Shown here: piece by piece, positions 15,188-23,367 of the stretch | Layout: each line of letters begins with the position of its first letter | Position numbering within the stretch: the stretch's first letter is position 1 | Notes under the pieces: model-generated | Seen by the model: only the letters and a program-made list of their open reading frames with translations | Databases searched by the model: none | Told to the model about the DNA's origin: nothing | Source of the DNA: Fusobacterium sp. DD2 | GTDB lineage: Bacteria; Fusobacteriota; Fusobacteriia; Fusobacteriales; Fusobacteriaceae | Direction: 5' to 3' | NCBI RefSeq assembly: GCF_018205345.1 | Contig: NZ_JADRHM010000024.1 | Coordinates: forward strand, 1-32,253 | Length of the DNA: 32,253 bases | Program-made: the position numbers and the translations under genes

Positions 15188-15898
15188 TTATCTATTAACT
15201 ACAACATCAATTGAAGATCCAGCAGCAGCCTTTTCTCCCGATTGAATATTTGTTTTTACAATTACATCTTTTTCTATTCCTTCAATAGAAGTATACTCAA
15301 CATTTCCTAAAATAAGAGAATTCTTTAAAAGAATATCTTTACCTTGTTCAACTGACAATCCAATTATGTCTGGAACTCTTACCTGAACTACATTTTCTAC
15401 ACCATTTACTAAAAATGAAATCTTTTCTCCCTTAGTCAAAAGTGTTCCTGTAGCAGGGTCTGTTGCTAATACTTCATTATATTTACCATTATCCTTTACT
15501 GTAATTACTTTTCCAATTTTCATACCTTTTTCTTCTGCTAAAACTTTTGCATCAAGATAGTTCATTCCAGTAAGATCTGGCATATCTATAAGAGCACTTC
15601 CCTTACTTACCCATACTCTAATATTTCTACCTTTTTTTACAACACTTCCAGCTTCTGGCTCTTGTAAAAAAATCTGTCCAATTGGGTAAGATGAAAACTC
15701 CCCACCTATCTTTTTTATTCCTAAATCTGAACCTAATATAACTTTTTCTGCTTCTTCATATGTATATGATTTTAAATCAGGTACCTTATAATATTTTTCA
15801 TTAAAATATCCTATTTCAAAAGTTTTTAGTCCTAAAAGTACAAGAACTATTAAACCTGCAATAATTCCAGAATAAATCAAAATTATTCTCTTTTTCAT
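15188..15898 (-). CDS. Membrane-anchored protein with three PASTA domains, no kinase domain
   Basis: A 236-residue protein: a short cytoplasmic basic start (MKKR), one membrane helix (5-25), then three PASTA domains at about 37-100, 103-166 and 172-236. Each has the VPDL/MPDL/VPDI opening and the closing V-x-V-S/N pattern. PASTA domains in Firmicutes and Actinobacteria bind muropeptides or lipid II and normally sit outside a Ser/Thr kinase (PrkC/PknB) or on a penicillin-binding protein; neither is present here. As the first gene before rsgA-rpe, it occupies the place where prkC lies in Bacillus. A periplasmic cell-wall-sensing or structural role is inferred. GGAGG lies seven bases before the ATG. 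Confidence 0.9.
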   Translation of the reverse strand: MKKRIILIYSGIIAGLIVLVLLGLKTFEIGYFNEKYYKVPDLKSYTYEEAEKVILGSDLGIKKIGGEFSSYPIGQIFLQEPEAGSVVKKGRNIRVWVSKGSALIDMPDLTGMNYLDAKVLAEEKGMKIGKVITVKDNGKYNEVLATDPATGTLLTKGEKISFLVNGVENVVQVRVPDIIGLSVEQGKDILLKNSLILGNVEYTSIEGIEKDVIVKTNIQSGEKAAAGSSIDVVVNR

Positions 15899-15930
15899 TT
15901 ATAGCCTCCATATAAATCTCTATAATATTG

Positions 15931-15959
15931 ATAATAACATAAGTAACACAAAATATCAA
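15931..15959 (-). promoter_or_regulatory. Extended -10 promoter of the PASTA-rsgA-rpe-marR-rqcH operon
   Basis: On the minus strand, -35 TTGATA (15954-15959), a 17-base spacer ending in TGT, and -10 TATTAT (15931-15936). The start would lie about 25 bases before the PASTA ATG. Confidence 0.75.
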
Positions 15960-16096
15960 TAAATACTTACTAAACTCATAATTAAATATTTTGAAATGGA
16001 TATATATTTATTTTAAAATATTTTTATATTTTCAAAGTGGTAGAACCATCTACAATTGAATAGCTTTTCATTTTATTGAAAAAATATCTCTTTTTT

Positions 16097-16122
16097 TATA
16101 AAATAACACTTGTTATTTTATA
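16097..16122. repeat. 12-bp perfect inverted repeat over the autotransporter promoter
   Basis: TATAAAATAACA (16097-16108), spacer CT, TGTTATTTTATA (16111-16122). It covers the predicted -35 hexamer at 16110-16115, as a repressor operator would. No T-run follows, and it lies outside the predicted transcript, so an RNA hairpin role is unlikely. Confidence 0.7.
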
Positions 16123-16138
16123 ATTCATATGATAAAAT
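16110..16138 (+). promoter_or_regulatory. Extended -10 promoter of the autotransporter gene
   Basis: -35 TTGTTA (16110-16115), a 17-base spacer ending in TGA, and -10 TAAAAT (16133-16138). It gives a leader of about 60 bases. The rest of the 309-base gap between the divergent genes shows only AT-rich sequence and minor short hairpins. Confidence 0.65.
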
Positions 16139-16207
16139 TCATCTCAACTATACTTAAAAATCACATTCACATCACATATAAAAATTTGAAAATATTAAGG
16201 AGAAAGA

Positions 16208-19200
16208 ATGAAAAGTAAAAAAAATAAAATATTATTTGCATGTATTATGACAGCAATATTAACAAACTGCGGTGGTGGCGGTGGAGGAGGCTCTGCTGTA
16301 ACAGTTCAACCTAGCAATACCGGAATTATAAAACAACCTAAAGTAATAAATAATGTTCCATCAAAAGAGGATAAGAAAACAGAATCTGGATATAAAATTG
16401 TGGCTGTAATGCCAGAAAATAATCCTGTTATTCCAGATAAGCTACCTGCTAATGAAAACAGACCTGTTATAAATGCTCCTGGAATAGGAAACTATATTAA
16501 TCCTATTAAAAATATTAAAATTAAAGATAAAGAGATTTTTATTATCCCAACAGATGATAAAAAAATAGATGGTAAAGGACAAATAGTTGCTATTATGGAT
16601 AGTGACTTTCTAACTCATAAAGGAGAACTAAAAAACAAGTTCAAAACTATTGAAATTTTAGATAAGGTTTCCAGAAATCCAAATCCTAATGGAAGTCCTC
16701 ATGGTGAAAGAGTACTTGAACTTATGACAGAGGATACTAAATTTAATATAGTTGCAGCAACTATTGGAGAAAAACTTCATTCAAAAGTCTTTGTATCACC
16801 AAGTACAGAGTTATATAGACAAGTGTTTACAAAATTTGGAGATCAGAAAGTAAAAGTTATCAATCAGTCATGGGGTGTAGATTTTAAAGATCATCTTGGA
16901 GCTGATGCAAGAGGAAACAGAAACTATAGAGGTATGTTACTTCCTCTTCAAATAGTCCGTGAGGATGAACACAAACTGCAAGCTGATATGGACGAGATAA
17001 ACAGACGTGGAGATGAACTTATGGACTTTTACACAGAAGCTGTAAATAACGGTGGACTATTTATATGGGCAAATGGAAACCGTGACAGCAATGACCAGAC
17101 CCTAAATCAAGCATCTCTTCAACCTAGTTTACCTATGGTAAGAGCTGGACTTGAAAAAGGGTGGCTATCTGTTATAGGTGTAGAGGAAAAAGATCCTGTG
17201 AGTATTGCTGAGCCTAATGGAGATTATTATGCATACAAACACTATGCACACCATTTAGCTTATCCTGGATATGCTGCTAGATGGTCAATAGCTGCAAGCG
17301 GAGAGGGTCCAGAATCTGGAAAAGGAACTATAGGTTCATCATATGCAGCTCCTAGAGTTGCACGTGCTGCTGCACTTGTAGCAAGTAAGTTTGACTGGAT
17401 GACGAACTCTCAAGTAAGAGAAACTCTACTTACTACTACAGATAAACCTGAACTTAAATACGATAGATATGGAAATCTTCTAGAAACCACTGAACCAAGA
17501 GTTATTGCATTTAATATGTCAGATATTCAAGATCAAAGATATGGATGGGGAATTTTAAATACTAAAAGAGCTTTAAAAGGGCCTGGAGCATTTTTAAGAA
17601 CTCTTTTAGAAAGAGACCCTGGATATAACTATACTGGTTATACACTTTATTTCCAAGCAAACGTTCCAGAAGGAAAAGAGTCTTTCTTTGAAAATGATAT
17701 ATATGGAGACAGTGCACTTAGAAAGAGTGGTAAAGGACGTCTACACCTTACTGGAAACAACAGTTTCAGTGGAACTACAAAGGTTTCTGAAGGGACTTTA
17801 GATATCTATAAAAACCACAGTGCAAATATTGATATTGAAAGAGAGGGAACTCTTGTTTTATATGATGGTTCATTTATAGGTTCTACAGGATATGATGGAC
17901 ATATAATCGGTGCAGATGTAACAAATGATGGTAAACTTATTGTATCTAATAAAGAGATAGATGGAAAAGATGGAATACATGCAACAATTGCTGGAAACTA
18001 TACAGTTAGTGAAAATGGTATAACTGAGATTGATTTTGATTCATCTCTGGATGTCTTAGGAAAAGCAGACCTATCTCAAAGCACTATAAAGATAACTACT
18101 GATAAATACAATGGTGTACCTGAAAAAAGAGAGATTATCAAAGGAAATGTTAAAGATATTGACACTGATAAAATCAAAGTAGATGGAATGAGAAAAGCTG
18201 TTGCAACTAAGGAGAATAATGCTCTAGTTGTAGAGATGAGCAGAGAAAATGCTGTAACATATCTAAATAGTGAGTATGCAGTTTCTAAAAACACAGCAGA
18301 AAATGTTGAAAAAATATTACAAGAGATAGATAACAGAGTTGCAAGTGAAAAAGCAACTGCTGATGATTTAAATAGAGCTATGGCAATAGTTGAGATGTCA
18401 CACAGTGAGTTTGAAGATTTAGTAGACAGAATCTCTGGAGAGATATATGCATCTGCACAGGCACTTAGTTTTGCTCAATCACAAAATATCAATAGAAATA
18501 TTTCAAATCATTTAAGTTCTTTAAATAACTTTAGAAAAAGTGATTATGAATGGCAAGGATGGATGTCAGGTATCCATTCTGATGGGAAGCTGAAAGATGA
18601 AGGATATGCAACTGGCAAAACTAAAATGAATGGAACACAGTTTGGAATAGATAAAAAAATTAGCCATAGTGTACAAGCAGGAGTATCTCTTTCTTACTCA
18701 GATGCTGAAGCTAAATTTAATAAATATGCTGGTGTTTCAAAAAGTAGCTCATTAGGTGCATCTATCTACAGTAAAAAATATTTAAAAAATGATATCTATG
18801 TTTTAGGTCGTGCAGGGATTTCTAAATTTACATCTAAAGTCCAAAGAGAACTTATTGATATTGATGGAGATACTGTAGTTGGAAATATTAAACACAAAGA
18901 TTATATGTTTTCTGGATATTTAGAAACAGGAAAACACTTTGCAAATTTTACACCTTATATTGGAATCTCACAAGATTATTTAAGAAGAGGAAGTTTCCAA
19001 GAAAATAGTGCAGCATGGGGTATTAATGCACCAGAAAAAAATTATCTTTCTACTAATATCCTTTTAGGATTAAGAAGTGAATATAAAATGAATAGTTACA
19101 CATTCACTGGATATATAACTCACTCAATTAACGTAGGAAACAGATCTTTAAGCTTTGATGGAAAATTTACTGGAACAGATACACCTCAAAACTTTAAAGG

Positions 19201-19354
19201 GATTGATTTGAATAAAAATATCACATGGACTGGCATTGGTATAAGTAAAGAGATAACTCCACAATTTAATATAAATGCAAATTTAGATGTAAGATTTGAA
19301 GGGAAACACAGAGCAGACAGCGTCATAAGTGCAGGTTTAGAGTATAGATTTTAA
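16208..19354 (+). CDS. Subtilisin-like (S8) serine protease autotransporter, predicted lipoprotein
   Basis: A 1048-residue type V secreted protease. The signal ends in ILTNC (cysteine 21) followed by seven glycines, a lipoprotein-like start seen in NalP-type autotransporters. Catalytic residues are D131 (AIMDSD), H165 (SPHGERV), oxyanion N290 (ANGNRD) and S378 (GSSYAAP). Around residue 512 begins a passenger-associated repeat, LHLTGNNSFSGTTKV, leading into a beta-helix-like segment. From about 775 to the end is an autotransporter beta-barrel finishing in EYRF, with the usual C-terminal phenylalanine. The layout resembles fusolisin of F. nucleatum, so host-protein cleavage or processing of other surface proteins is plausible. 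AAGGAGA precedes the ATG. It appears monocistronic, and no clear terminator was seen after it. Confidence 0.93.
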   Translation: MKSKKNKILFACIMTAILTNCGGGGGGGSAVTVQPSNTGIIKQPKVINNVPSKEDKKTESGYKIVAVMPENNPVIPDKLPANENRPVINAPGIGNYINPIKNIKIKDKEIFIIPTDDKKIDGKGQIVAIMDSDFLTHKGELKNKFKTIEILDKVSRNPNPNGSPHGERVLELMTEDTKFNIVAATIGEKLHSKVFVSPSTELYRQVFTKFGDQKVKVINQSWGVDFKDHLGADARGNRNYRGMLLPLQIVREDEHKLQADMDEINRRGDELMDFYTEAVNNGGLFIWANGNRDSNDQTLNQASLQPSLPMVRAGLEKGWLSVIGVEEKDPVSIAEPNGDYYAYKHYAHHLAYPGYAARWSIAASGEGPESGKGTIGSSYAAPRVARAAALVASKFDWMTNSQVRETLLTTTDKPELKYDRYGNLLETTEPRVIAFNMSDIQDQRYGWGILNTKRALKGPGAFLRTLLERDPGYNYTGYTLYFQANVPEGKESFFENDIYGDSALRKSGKGRLHLTGNNSFSGTTKVSEGTLDIYKNHSANIDIEREGTLVLYDGSFIGSTGYDGHIIGADVTNDGKLIVSNKEIDGKDGIHATIAGNYTVSENGITEIDFDSSLDVLGKADLSQSTIKITTDKYNGVPEKREIIKGNVKDIDTDKIKVDGMRKAVATKENNALVVEMSRENAVTYLNSEYAVSKNTAENVEKILQEIDNRVASEKATADDLNRAMAIVEMSHSEFEDLVDRISGEIYASAQALSFAQSQNINRNISNHLSSLNNFRKSDYEWQGWMSGIHSDGKLKDEGYATGKTKMNGTQFGIDKKISHSVQAGVSLSYSDAEAKFNKYAGVSKSSSLGASIYSKKYLKNDIYVLGRAGISKFTSKVQRELIDIDGDTVVGNIKHKDYMFSGYLETGKHFANFTPYIGISQDYLRRGSFQENSAAWGINAPEKNYLSTNILLGLRSEYKMNSYTFTGYITHSINVGNRSLSFDGKFTGTDTPQNFKGIDLNKNITWTGIGISKEITPQFNINANLDVRFEGKHRADSVISAGLEYRF

Positions 19355-19518
19355 TCACTATAAATTCCTGATTTAATTTTCACTCTCAATATGCTACTAT
19401 AATATATAAGGTAGAAAAAAGTACAACTTTATTAATTCCAATTTTATTATTTATATATTTATTGCGATTATTACTGGACTGAAGAGGGATTTAACTTCTT
19501 TTACAAAAGAATAACTAC

Positions 19519-19547
19519 TTGATAAAATGTGTAATAAGTGATAAAAT
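19519..19547 (+). promoter_or_regulatory. Extended -10 promoter before hpt
   Basis: -35 TTGATA (19519-19524), a 17-base spacer ending in TGA, and -10 TAAAAT (19542-19547). GATAAAAT occurs twice, at 19521 and again over the -10. It gives a leader of about 57 bases. Confidence 0.7.
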
Positions 19548-19610
19548 ATAGCGTAATTAATTTTATTAAAATTGACTTTTTAGTTTAATTTTAAAAGGAG
19601 GAATAAAAAA

Positions 19611-20132
19611 GTGGATTATACTATTAAAACGCTTTTAACAAGAGAGACAGTTGAAAAAAGAATAAAAGAGTTAGCTAGTCAGATTGAAAAAGATTACGAA
19701 GGAAAAGATTTGCTGGTTTTAGGTCTTTTAAAAGGTTCTATTGTCTTTATGACAGATCTTATAAAAGAAATTAATCTTCCTCTTGTTATCGATTTCATGA
19801 GCGTTTCTAGTTATTCTGGAACTACTAGTACAGGAGTTGTCAATATTTCAAAAGATACTGACATAGATGTAAAAGGAAAAGATGTCTTAATCGTTGAAGA
19901 TATTATTGATACTGGACTTACTTTAAGTAACGTTAAAAAACTTTTAGAAAAAAGAGGAACTAAAAGCTTAAAGATTTGTACTCTTTTAGACAAACCTAGT
20001 AGAAGAACTGTAGATATGAAAGGAGATTATGTAGGATTTGAAATCCCTGACGAATTTGTCGTTGGATATGGTCTTGACTATGATCAATTACATAGAAATC
20101 TTCCTTATATTGGTATAGTAGTAAAAAAATAA
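19611..20132 (+). CDS. hpt: Hypoxanthine-guanine phosphoribosyltransferase
   Basis: A 173-residue purine-salvage enzyme that joins hypoxanthine or guanine to PRPP. The PRPP-binding signature is VEDIIDTGLTL (95-105). LKGS (40-43) supplies the conserved cis-peptide loop. The flexible-loop SSYSGTTSTG (66-75) and the base-binding FVVGYGLDYD (149-158) are intact. The length is typical. The start is GTG, with AAGGAGG nine to ten bases upstream, and no better ATG is nearby. First gene of a long collinear run; rsmA begins 12 bases after its stop. Confidence 0.95.
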   Translation: MDYTIKTLLTRETVEKRIKELASQIEKDYEGKDLLVLGLLKGSIVFMTDLIKEINLPLVIDFMSVSSYSGTTSTGVVNISKDTDIDVKGKDVLIVEDIIDTGLTLSNVKKLLEKRGTKSLKICTLLDKPSRRTVDMKGDYVGFEIPDEFVVGYGLDYDQLHRNLPYIGIVVKK

Positions 20133-20144
20133 TTGGAGGAGAAT

Positions 20145-20939
20145 ATGTCCTTTAAACATAAAAAAAAGTTTGGACAAAATTTCTTAACTGACCAAAAAGA
20201 AGTTTTGCAAAAGATTATGGAAGTTTCAAATGTCACTTCCAATGACACAGTATTGGAAATAGGCCCAGGTGAAGGAGCTCTTACAGCACTGCTTTTAGAT
20301 ACAGCAAAAAGGGTAGTTGCCATTGAGATAGATACTGACTTAGAAAAAATATTGCGTAAAAAATTTGACAGCAATCCTAAATATACTCTAGTTATGAATG
20401 ACATTCTGGAAACAGATATTGCTTCATATGTTGATAAGGGTACTAAGGTTGTTGCAAATATACCATATTATATAACATCACCTATTATCAATAAACTAAT
20501 TGAAAACAAAGATGTTATAGATGAAATATATATTATGGTACAAAAAGAAGTGGCAGAAAGAATATGTGCCAAAAAGGGTAAAGAAAGAAGTGTCTTAACT
20601 TTAGCAGTTGAATATTTTGGAAGTGCTGAATATCTTTTCACTATTCCAAAAGAGGCATTTACCCCTGTACCAAAAGTTGATTCTGCTTTTATGTCAATAA
20701 AACTTTATAAAGATAACAGATATCAAAAACAGGTAGATGAAAATATCTTTTTTAAATATGTAAAAGCGGCTTTCTTTAGTAAAAGAAAAAATCTTCTTAA
20801 TAATTTTACAAGTCTTGGTTATTCAAAAGATCAACTTCGTGAAATTTTAGGTGAAGCTGGAATCTCTGAAAGTGAAAGAGCTGAAAACTTGACAATAGAA
20901 GATTTTATAAGACTAATATCAATATTTGAAAAGAAATAG
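20145..20939 (+). CDS. rsmA: 16S rRNA A1518/A1519 dimethyltransferase
   Basis: A 264-residue KsgA-type methyltransferase that dimethylates two adjacent adenosines near the 3' end of 16S rRNA using SAM. The N-terminal KKFGQNFL, SAM motif I LEIGPGEGALT (37-47), acidic E61 of motif II, and NIPYY (105-109, motif IV) are present, as is the small C-terminal helical domain with FFSKRKNLLNN. A TTG four codons upstream overlaps the ribosome binding site GGAGG and is rejected in favour of the ATG at 20145. The stop codon runs into a terminator-like hairpin. Confidence 0.96.
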   Translation: MSFKHKKKFGQNFLTDQKEVLQKIMEVSNVTSNDTVLEIGPGEGALTALLLDTAKRVVAIEIDTDLEKILRKKFDSNPKYTLVMNDILETDIASYVDKGTKVVANIPYYITSPIINKLIENKDVIDEIYIMVQKEVAERICAKKGKERSVLTLAVEYFGSAEYLFTIPKEAFTPVPKVDSAFMSIKLYKDNRYQKQVDENIFFKYVKAAFFSKRKNLLNNFTSLGYSKDQLREILGEAGISESERAENLTIEDFIRLISIFEKK

Positions 20940-20964
20940 AGGCTGGTTCATTCAGCCTCATTTT
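20939..20964 (+). terminator. Weak intrinsic terminator or attenuator after rsmA
   Basis: GAGGCTG (20939-20945) and CAGCCTC (20953-20959) form a seven-base-pair stem starting in the last base of the rsmA stop codon. Only four T's follow one base later, so partial read-through into the next gene is likely. Confidence 0.6.
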
Positions 20965-20983
20965 AACATAAAATGGAGGAAAT

Positions 20984-21247
20984 ATGCTTACAAGCTATGA
21001 ATTTTTAATACAAAGCAGAAAAGAAGATATCGACTTTATAAATAAAATCATTGAGGCTTATGAAGGAATTGGAGTAGTTAGAACAGTTAATTCTGAAAAG
21101 GGTATTATAAATATAATATCAACAAATGATTTTAAAGATTATGTAAGAGATATTATAAATGATCTTAACGACAACTATGGTGTTGTAGCTAAAATTACAG
21201 AAGAAGGACCATGGAAAGGTTCTTTATACATAAATAAGCACAATTAA
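20984..21247 (+). CDS. Small conserved hypothetical protein, DUF4911-like
   Basis: An 87-residue soluble protein with an alpha-beta pattern: RKEDIDFINKIIEAYEGIGVVRTVNSEKGIINI, then a helix and a final strand. It resembles the DUF4911 family as I recall it (small proteins of clostridia and fusobacteria); no function is known to me. TGGAGG lies six bases before the ATG. It sits 15 bases before khpA and among rRNA and tRNA maturation genes, so a translation-linked role is possible, but this rests on context only. The hairpin just upstream could lower its expression relative to rsmA. Confidence 0.7.
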   Translation: MLTSYEFLIQSRKEDIDFINKIIEAYEGIGVVRTVNSEKGIINIISTNDFKDYVRDIINDLNDNYGVVAKITEEGPWKGSLYINKHN

Positions 21248-21262
21248 TTGAGGAGGATTTGT

Positions 21263-21502
21263 ATGGAAAAATTAGAAAAACTTATTAATTATATCATTAA
21301 CGAGCTTATTGATAATCATTCTGAAACTAGAATAACTTATGATGTAGTTGATGATACTATTATTTTTAAAGTGAGCGTAGCAAAAGGTGAAATGGGAAAA
21401 ATCATCGGGAAAAATGGACTTACAGCTAATGCAATAAGAGGAGTTATGCAAGCTGCTGGAGTAAAAGATAAACTAAATGTAAATGTTGAATTTATAGACT
21501 AG
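21263..21502 (+). CDS. khpA: KhpA RNA-binding protein (KH domain)
   Basis: A 79-residue single type-II KH-domain protein. The RNA-gripping loop is in GKIIGKNG (45-52). In Gram-positive bacteria KhpA pairs with KhpB (Jag) and affects cell elongation and RNA metabolism. The ATG at 21263 is preceded by AGGAGG; a TTG five codons upstream overlaps that site and is not used. The neighbours rimM and trmD match the usual rpsP-khpA-rimM-trmD cluster, although rpsP is missing here. Confidence 0.93.
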   Translation: MEKLEKLINYIINELIDNHSETRITYDVVDDTIIFKVSVAKGEMGKIIGKNGLTANAIRGVMQAAGVKDKLNVNVEFID

Positions 21503-21510
21503 GAGGCTGA

Positions 21511-22062
21511 ATGGAACTTTTAACAATTGGGAAAATTTCTGGAACACATCACTTAAAGGGAGCAGTTAAAATCAATTTTGAAATTGATAATCCTGATATT
21601 CTATTAAATGAAAAAGTTATAATTAAAATAAGTGACACAGATCAAAAAATACTTACAATAAAGAGCATCTCTCAACTTGCTGGAAACAAATGGATTGTAG
21701 AATTTGAAGAGATTACTAATAAAACAGAAGCTGCAAATCTAAGAAATGGATTTGTTGTAGTAAGAAGAGAATTATTAGGTATTGGAGAAGATGAGTATCT
21801 TCTAGTTGACCTTATTGGAATGAATGTAGTTGATATAAATACAGATAAAAGCATTGGTAAAGTTAAGGAATTCTTTGATACAGCTGCACACGATATATTA
21901 GTTGTGGATTCTCCTGAAGCTGAAGGAATGATACCTAATATTGATGAATTTGTTAAAAAAATAGATTTTGATAAGAAAACTATCTATGTAGATTTAATCG
22001 AAGGATTAATGGAGCCAAAAGGAAAAAAATATCAACAAGATGATGGAATGGATGAAGAATAA
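21511..22062 (+). CDS. rimM: 16S rRNA processing protein RimM
   Basis: A 183-residue 30S maturation factor that binds ribosomal protein S19 and the 30S head. The N-terminal domain opens with LLTIGKISGTHHLKGAVKI, the family hallmark, and the C-terminal PRC-barrel begins near residue 95 (EYLLVDLIGMNV) and includes AHDILVV and MIPNIDEFV. The acidic tail DDGMDEE is mildly unusual. The ribosome binding site AGGAGG overlaps the khpA stop codon, and the rimM stop overlaps the trmD start by one base (TAATG), so translation is coupled on both sides. Confidence 0.95.
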   Translation: MELLTIGKISGTHHLKGAVKINFEIDNPDILLNEKVIIKISDTDQKILTIKSISQLAGNKWIVEFEEITNKTEAANLRNGFVVVRRELLGIGEDEYLLVDLIGMNVVDINTDKSIGKVKEFFDTAAHDILVVDSPEAEGMIPNIDEFVKKIDFDKKTIYVDLIEGLMEPKGKKYQQDDGMDEE

Positions 22063-22790
22063 TGAAAATAAATATTTTCACTCTGTTTCCTGAAATGTTT
22101 TCTGGTTTTGTACAAGAAAGCATTATTGGAAGAGCTATAAGCAATAATCTTCTTGAAATCAATATTATTAATATAAGAGATTATTGTTATGATAAACATA
22201 AACAAGCTGATGATAAGATATTTGGAGGAGGGGCAGGGATGGTTATGAAACCTGAACCTCTTTTTAGAGCTTTGGAAAATGTAAAAGGAAAAGTTATTTA
22301 TACAACTCCACAGGGACAAACTTTCAATCAGAACCTGGCTATTGAACTTTCTCACGAAGAGGAGATTAATATTATTGCTGGGCACTATGAAGGAATTGAC
22401 GAGAGAGTTGTTGAAGAAAAAGTTGATATGGAAATATCCATAGGAGACTTTGTTTTAACTGGTGGAGAACTTCCAGCTATGATTATAGCTGACTGTATTG
22501 CAAGACTTATCCCTGGAGTTATAAAGAAAGAATCATATGAAAATGATTCTTTTTTCAGTGGACTTCTAGACTTTCCACCCTATACACGTCCAGCTGAATA
22601 TAATGGTTTAAAAGTTCCAGAAGTACTTATTTCTGGACATCATAAAAATATAGAAACATGGAAACTTAAGGAGAGTTTAAAAAGAACTCTTTTAAGAAGA
22701 CCAGATTTATTAAAAAATAGAGAATTTACAAAAGAAGAAAAGAAACTATTATTAGAAATTAAAGAGGAATTAAACTCCCCAAAAAAATAA
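22062..22790 (+). CDS. trmD: tRNA (guanine-37 N1)-methyltransferase
   Basis: A 242-residue SPOUT-class enzyme that makes m1G37 in tRNAs reading CNN codons, such as tRNA-Pro, and so prevents +1 frameshifting. The trefoil-knot SAM-binding segments are intact: FGGGAGMVMKPEPL (54-67), IAGHYEGIDERV (105-116) and SIGDFVLTGGELPAM (126-140). The linker and C-terminal domain (GLLDFPPYTRP, LISGHHKNIETWK) are complete. Its start overlaps the rimM stop. rplS, which often follows trmD, is absent. Confidence 0.96.
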   Translation: MKINIFTLFPEMFSGFVQESIIGRAISNNLLEINIINIRDYCYDKHKQADDKIFGGGAGMVMKPEPLFRALENVKGKVIYTTPQGQTFNQNLAIELSHEEEINIIAGHYEGIDERVVEEKVDMEISIGDFVLTGGELPAMIIADCIARLIPGVIKKESYENDSFFSGLLDFPPYTRPAEYNGLKVPEVLISGHHKNIETWKLKESLKRTLLRRPDLLKNREFTKEEKKLLLEIKEELNSPKK

Positions 22791-22829
22791 TAGCTTAAAC
22801 TACTCTATAAATTATTGGAGGTAAACAAC

Positions 22830-23354
22830 ATGATATACAAACTAGGAGATTTAGTTCCTAAAATTGGAGAAAATAACTATATCGCTGATAATGCAGTTGT
22901 TATTGGTGATGTAGAATTTGGAAAAAGCATATCTGTATGGTTCGGTGCCGTAATTAGAGCAGATATGAGTAAAGTAACAGTTGGAGATGAATCAAACATC
23001 CAGGATAATGTAACACTACATGGAGATACTCCATATCCTGTGACTATTGGAAAGAGAGTAACTATTGGACATAACTGTATAATCCACGGTTGTACAATAG
23101 GAGACGAATGTGTAATTGGAATGGGAAGCACACTTTTAAACGGAAGCGTTATCCCTAAAAACTGTCTTGTTGCTGCAGGAGCAGTAGTTACTCCTAAGTT
23201 ACAAGCAAAAGAGGGAGACTTGATTGCTGGAATACCTGCAAAAGTTGTAAGACCTCTAAGTGAAAAAAATAGAGAATATCTAAAATATGCTTATAAAGTT
23301 TACTGTGATGACATAGTAAAATATTCTAATAAACTTGTTAAAATTGATAAATAA
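22830..23354 (+). CDS. Gamma-carbonic anhydrase-like hexapeptide-repeat protein
   Basis: A 174-residue left-handed beta-helix protein of the YrdA/PaaY/CaiE group of gamma-class carbonic anhydrases. The three zinc-binding histidines are in place: H64 (TLHGD), H81 and H86 (GHNCIIHG), with the structural arginine R43 (VIRAD) and repeated hexapeptide turns. The acidic proton-shuttle loop of the archaeal Cam enzyme is not evident, so carbonic anhydrase activity is uncertain and it may be an acyl- or CoA-linked enzyme. ATG at 22830 is chosen because GGAGG lies before it; a TTG five codons earlier overlaps that site. Confidence 0.88.
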   Translation: MIYKLGDLVPKIGENNYIADNAVVIGDVEFGKSISVWFGAVIRADMSKVTVGDESNIQDNVTLHGDTPYPVTIGKRVTIGHNCIIHGCTIGDECVIGMGSTLLNGSVIPKNCLVAAGAVVTPKLQAKEGDLIAGIPAKVVRPLSEKNREYLKYAYKVYCDDIVKYSNKLVKIDK

Positions 23355-23367
23355 TTAGGAGATAAAA

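Noticed and set aside
16268-16295. Glycine-codon run in the autotransporter as a phase-variable repeat
   Set aside because: It is an imperfect mixture of GGT, GGC and GGA codons, and length changes in threes would not shift the frame.
19355-19518. Terminator after the autotransporter
   Set aside because: Only a four-base-pair GAAG/CTTC stem before T's was found near 19480-19502, too weak to call.
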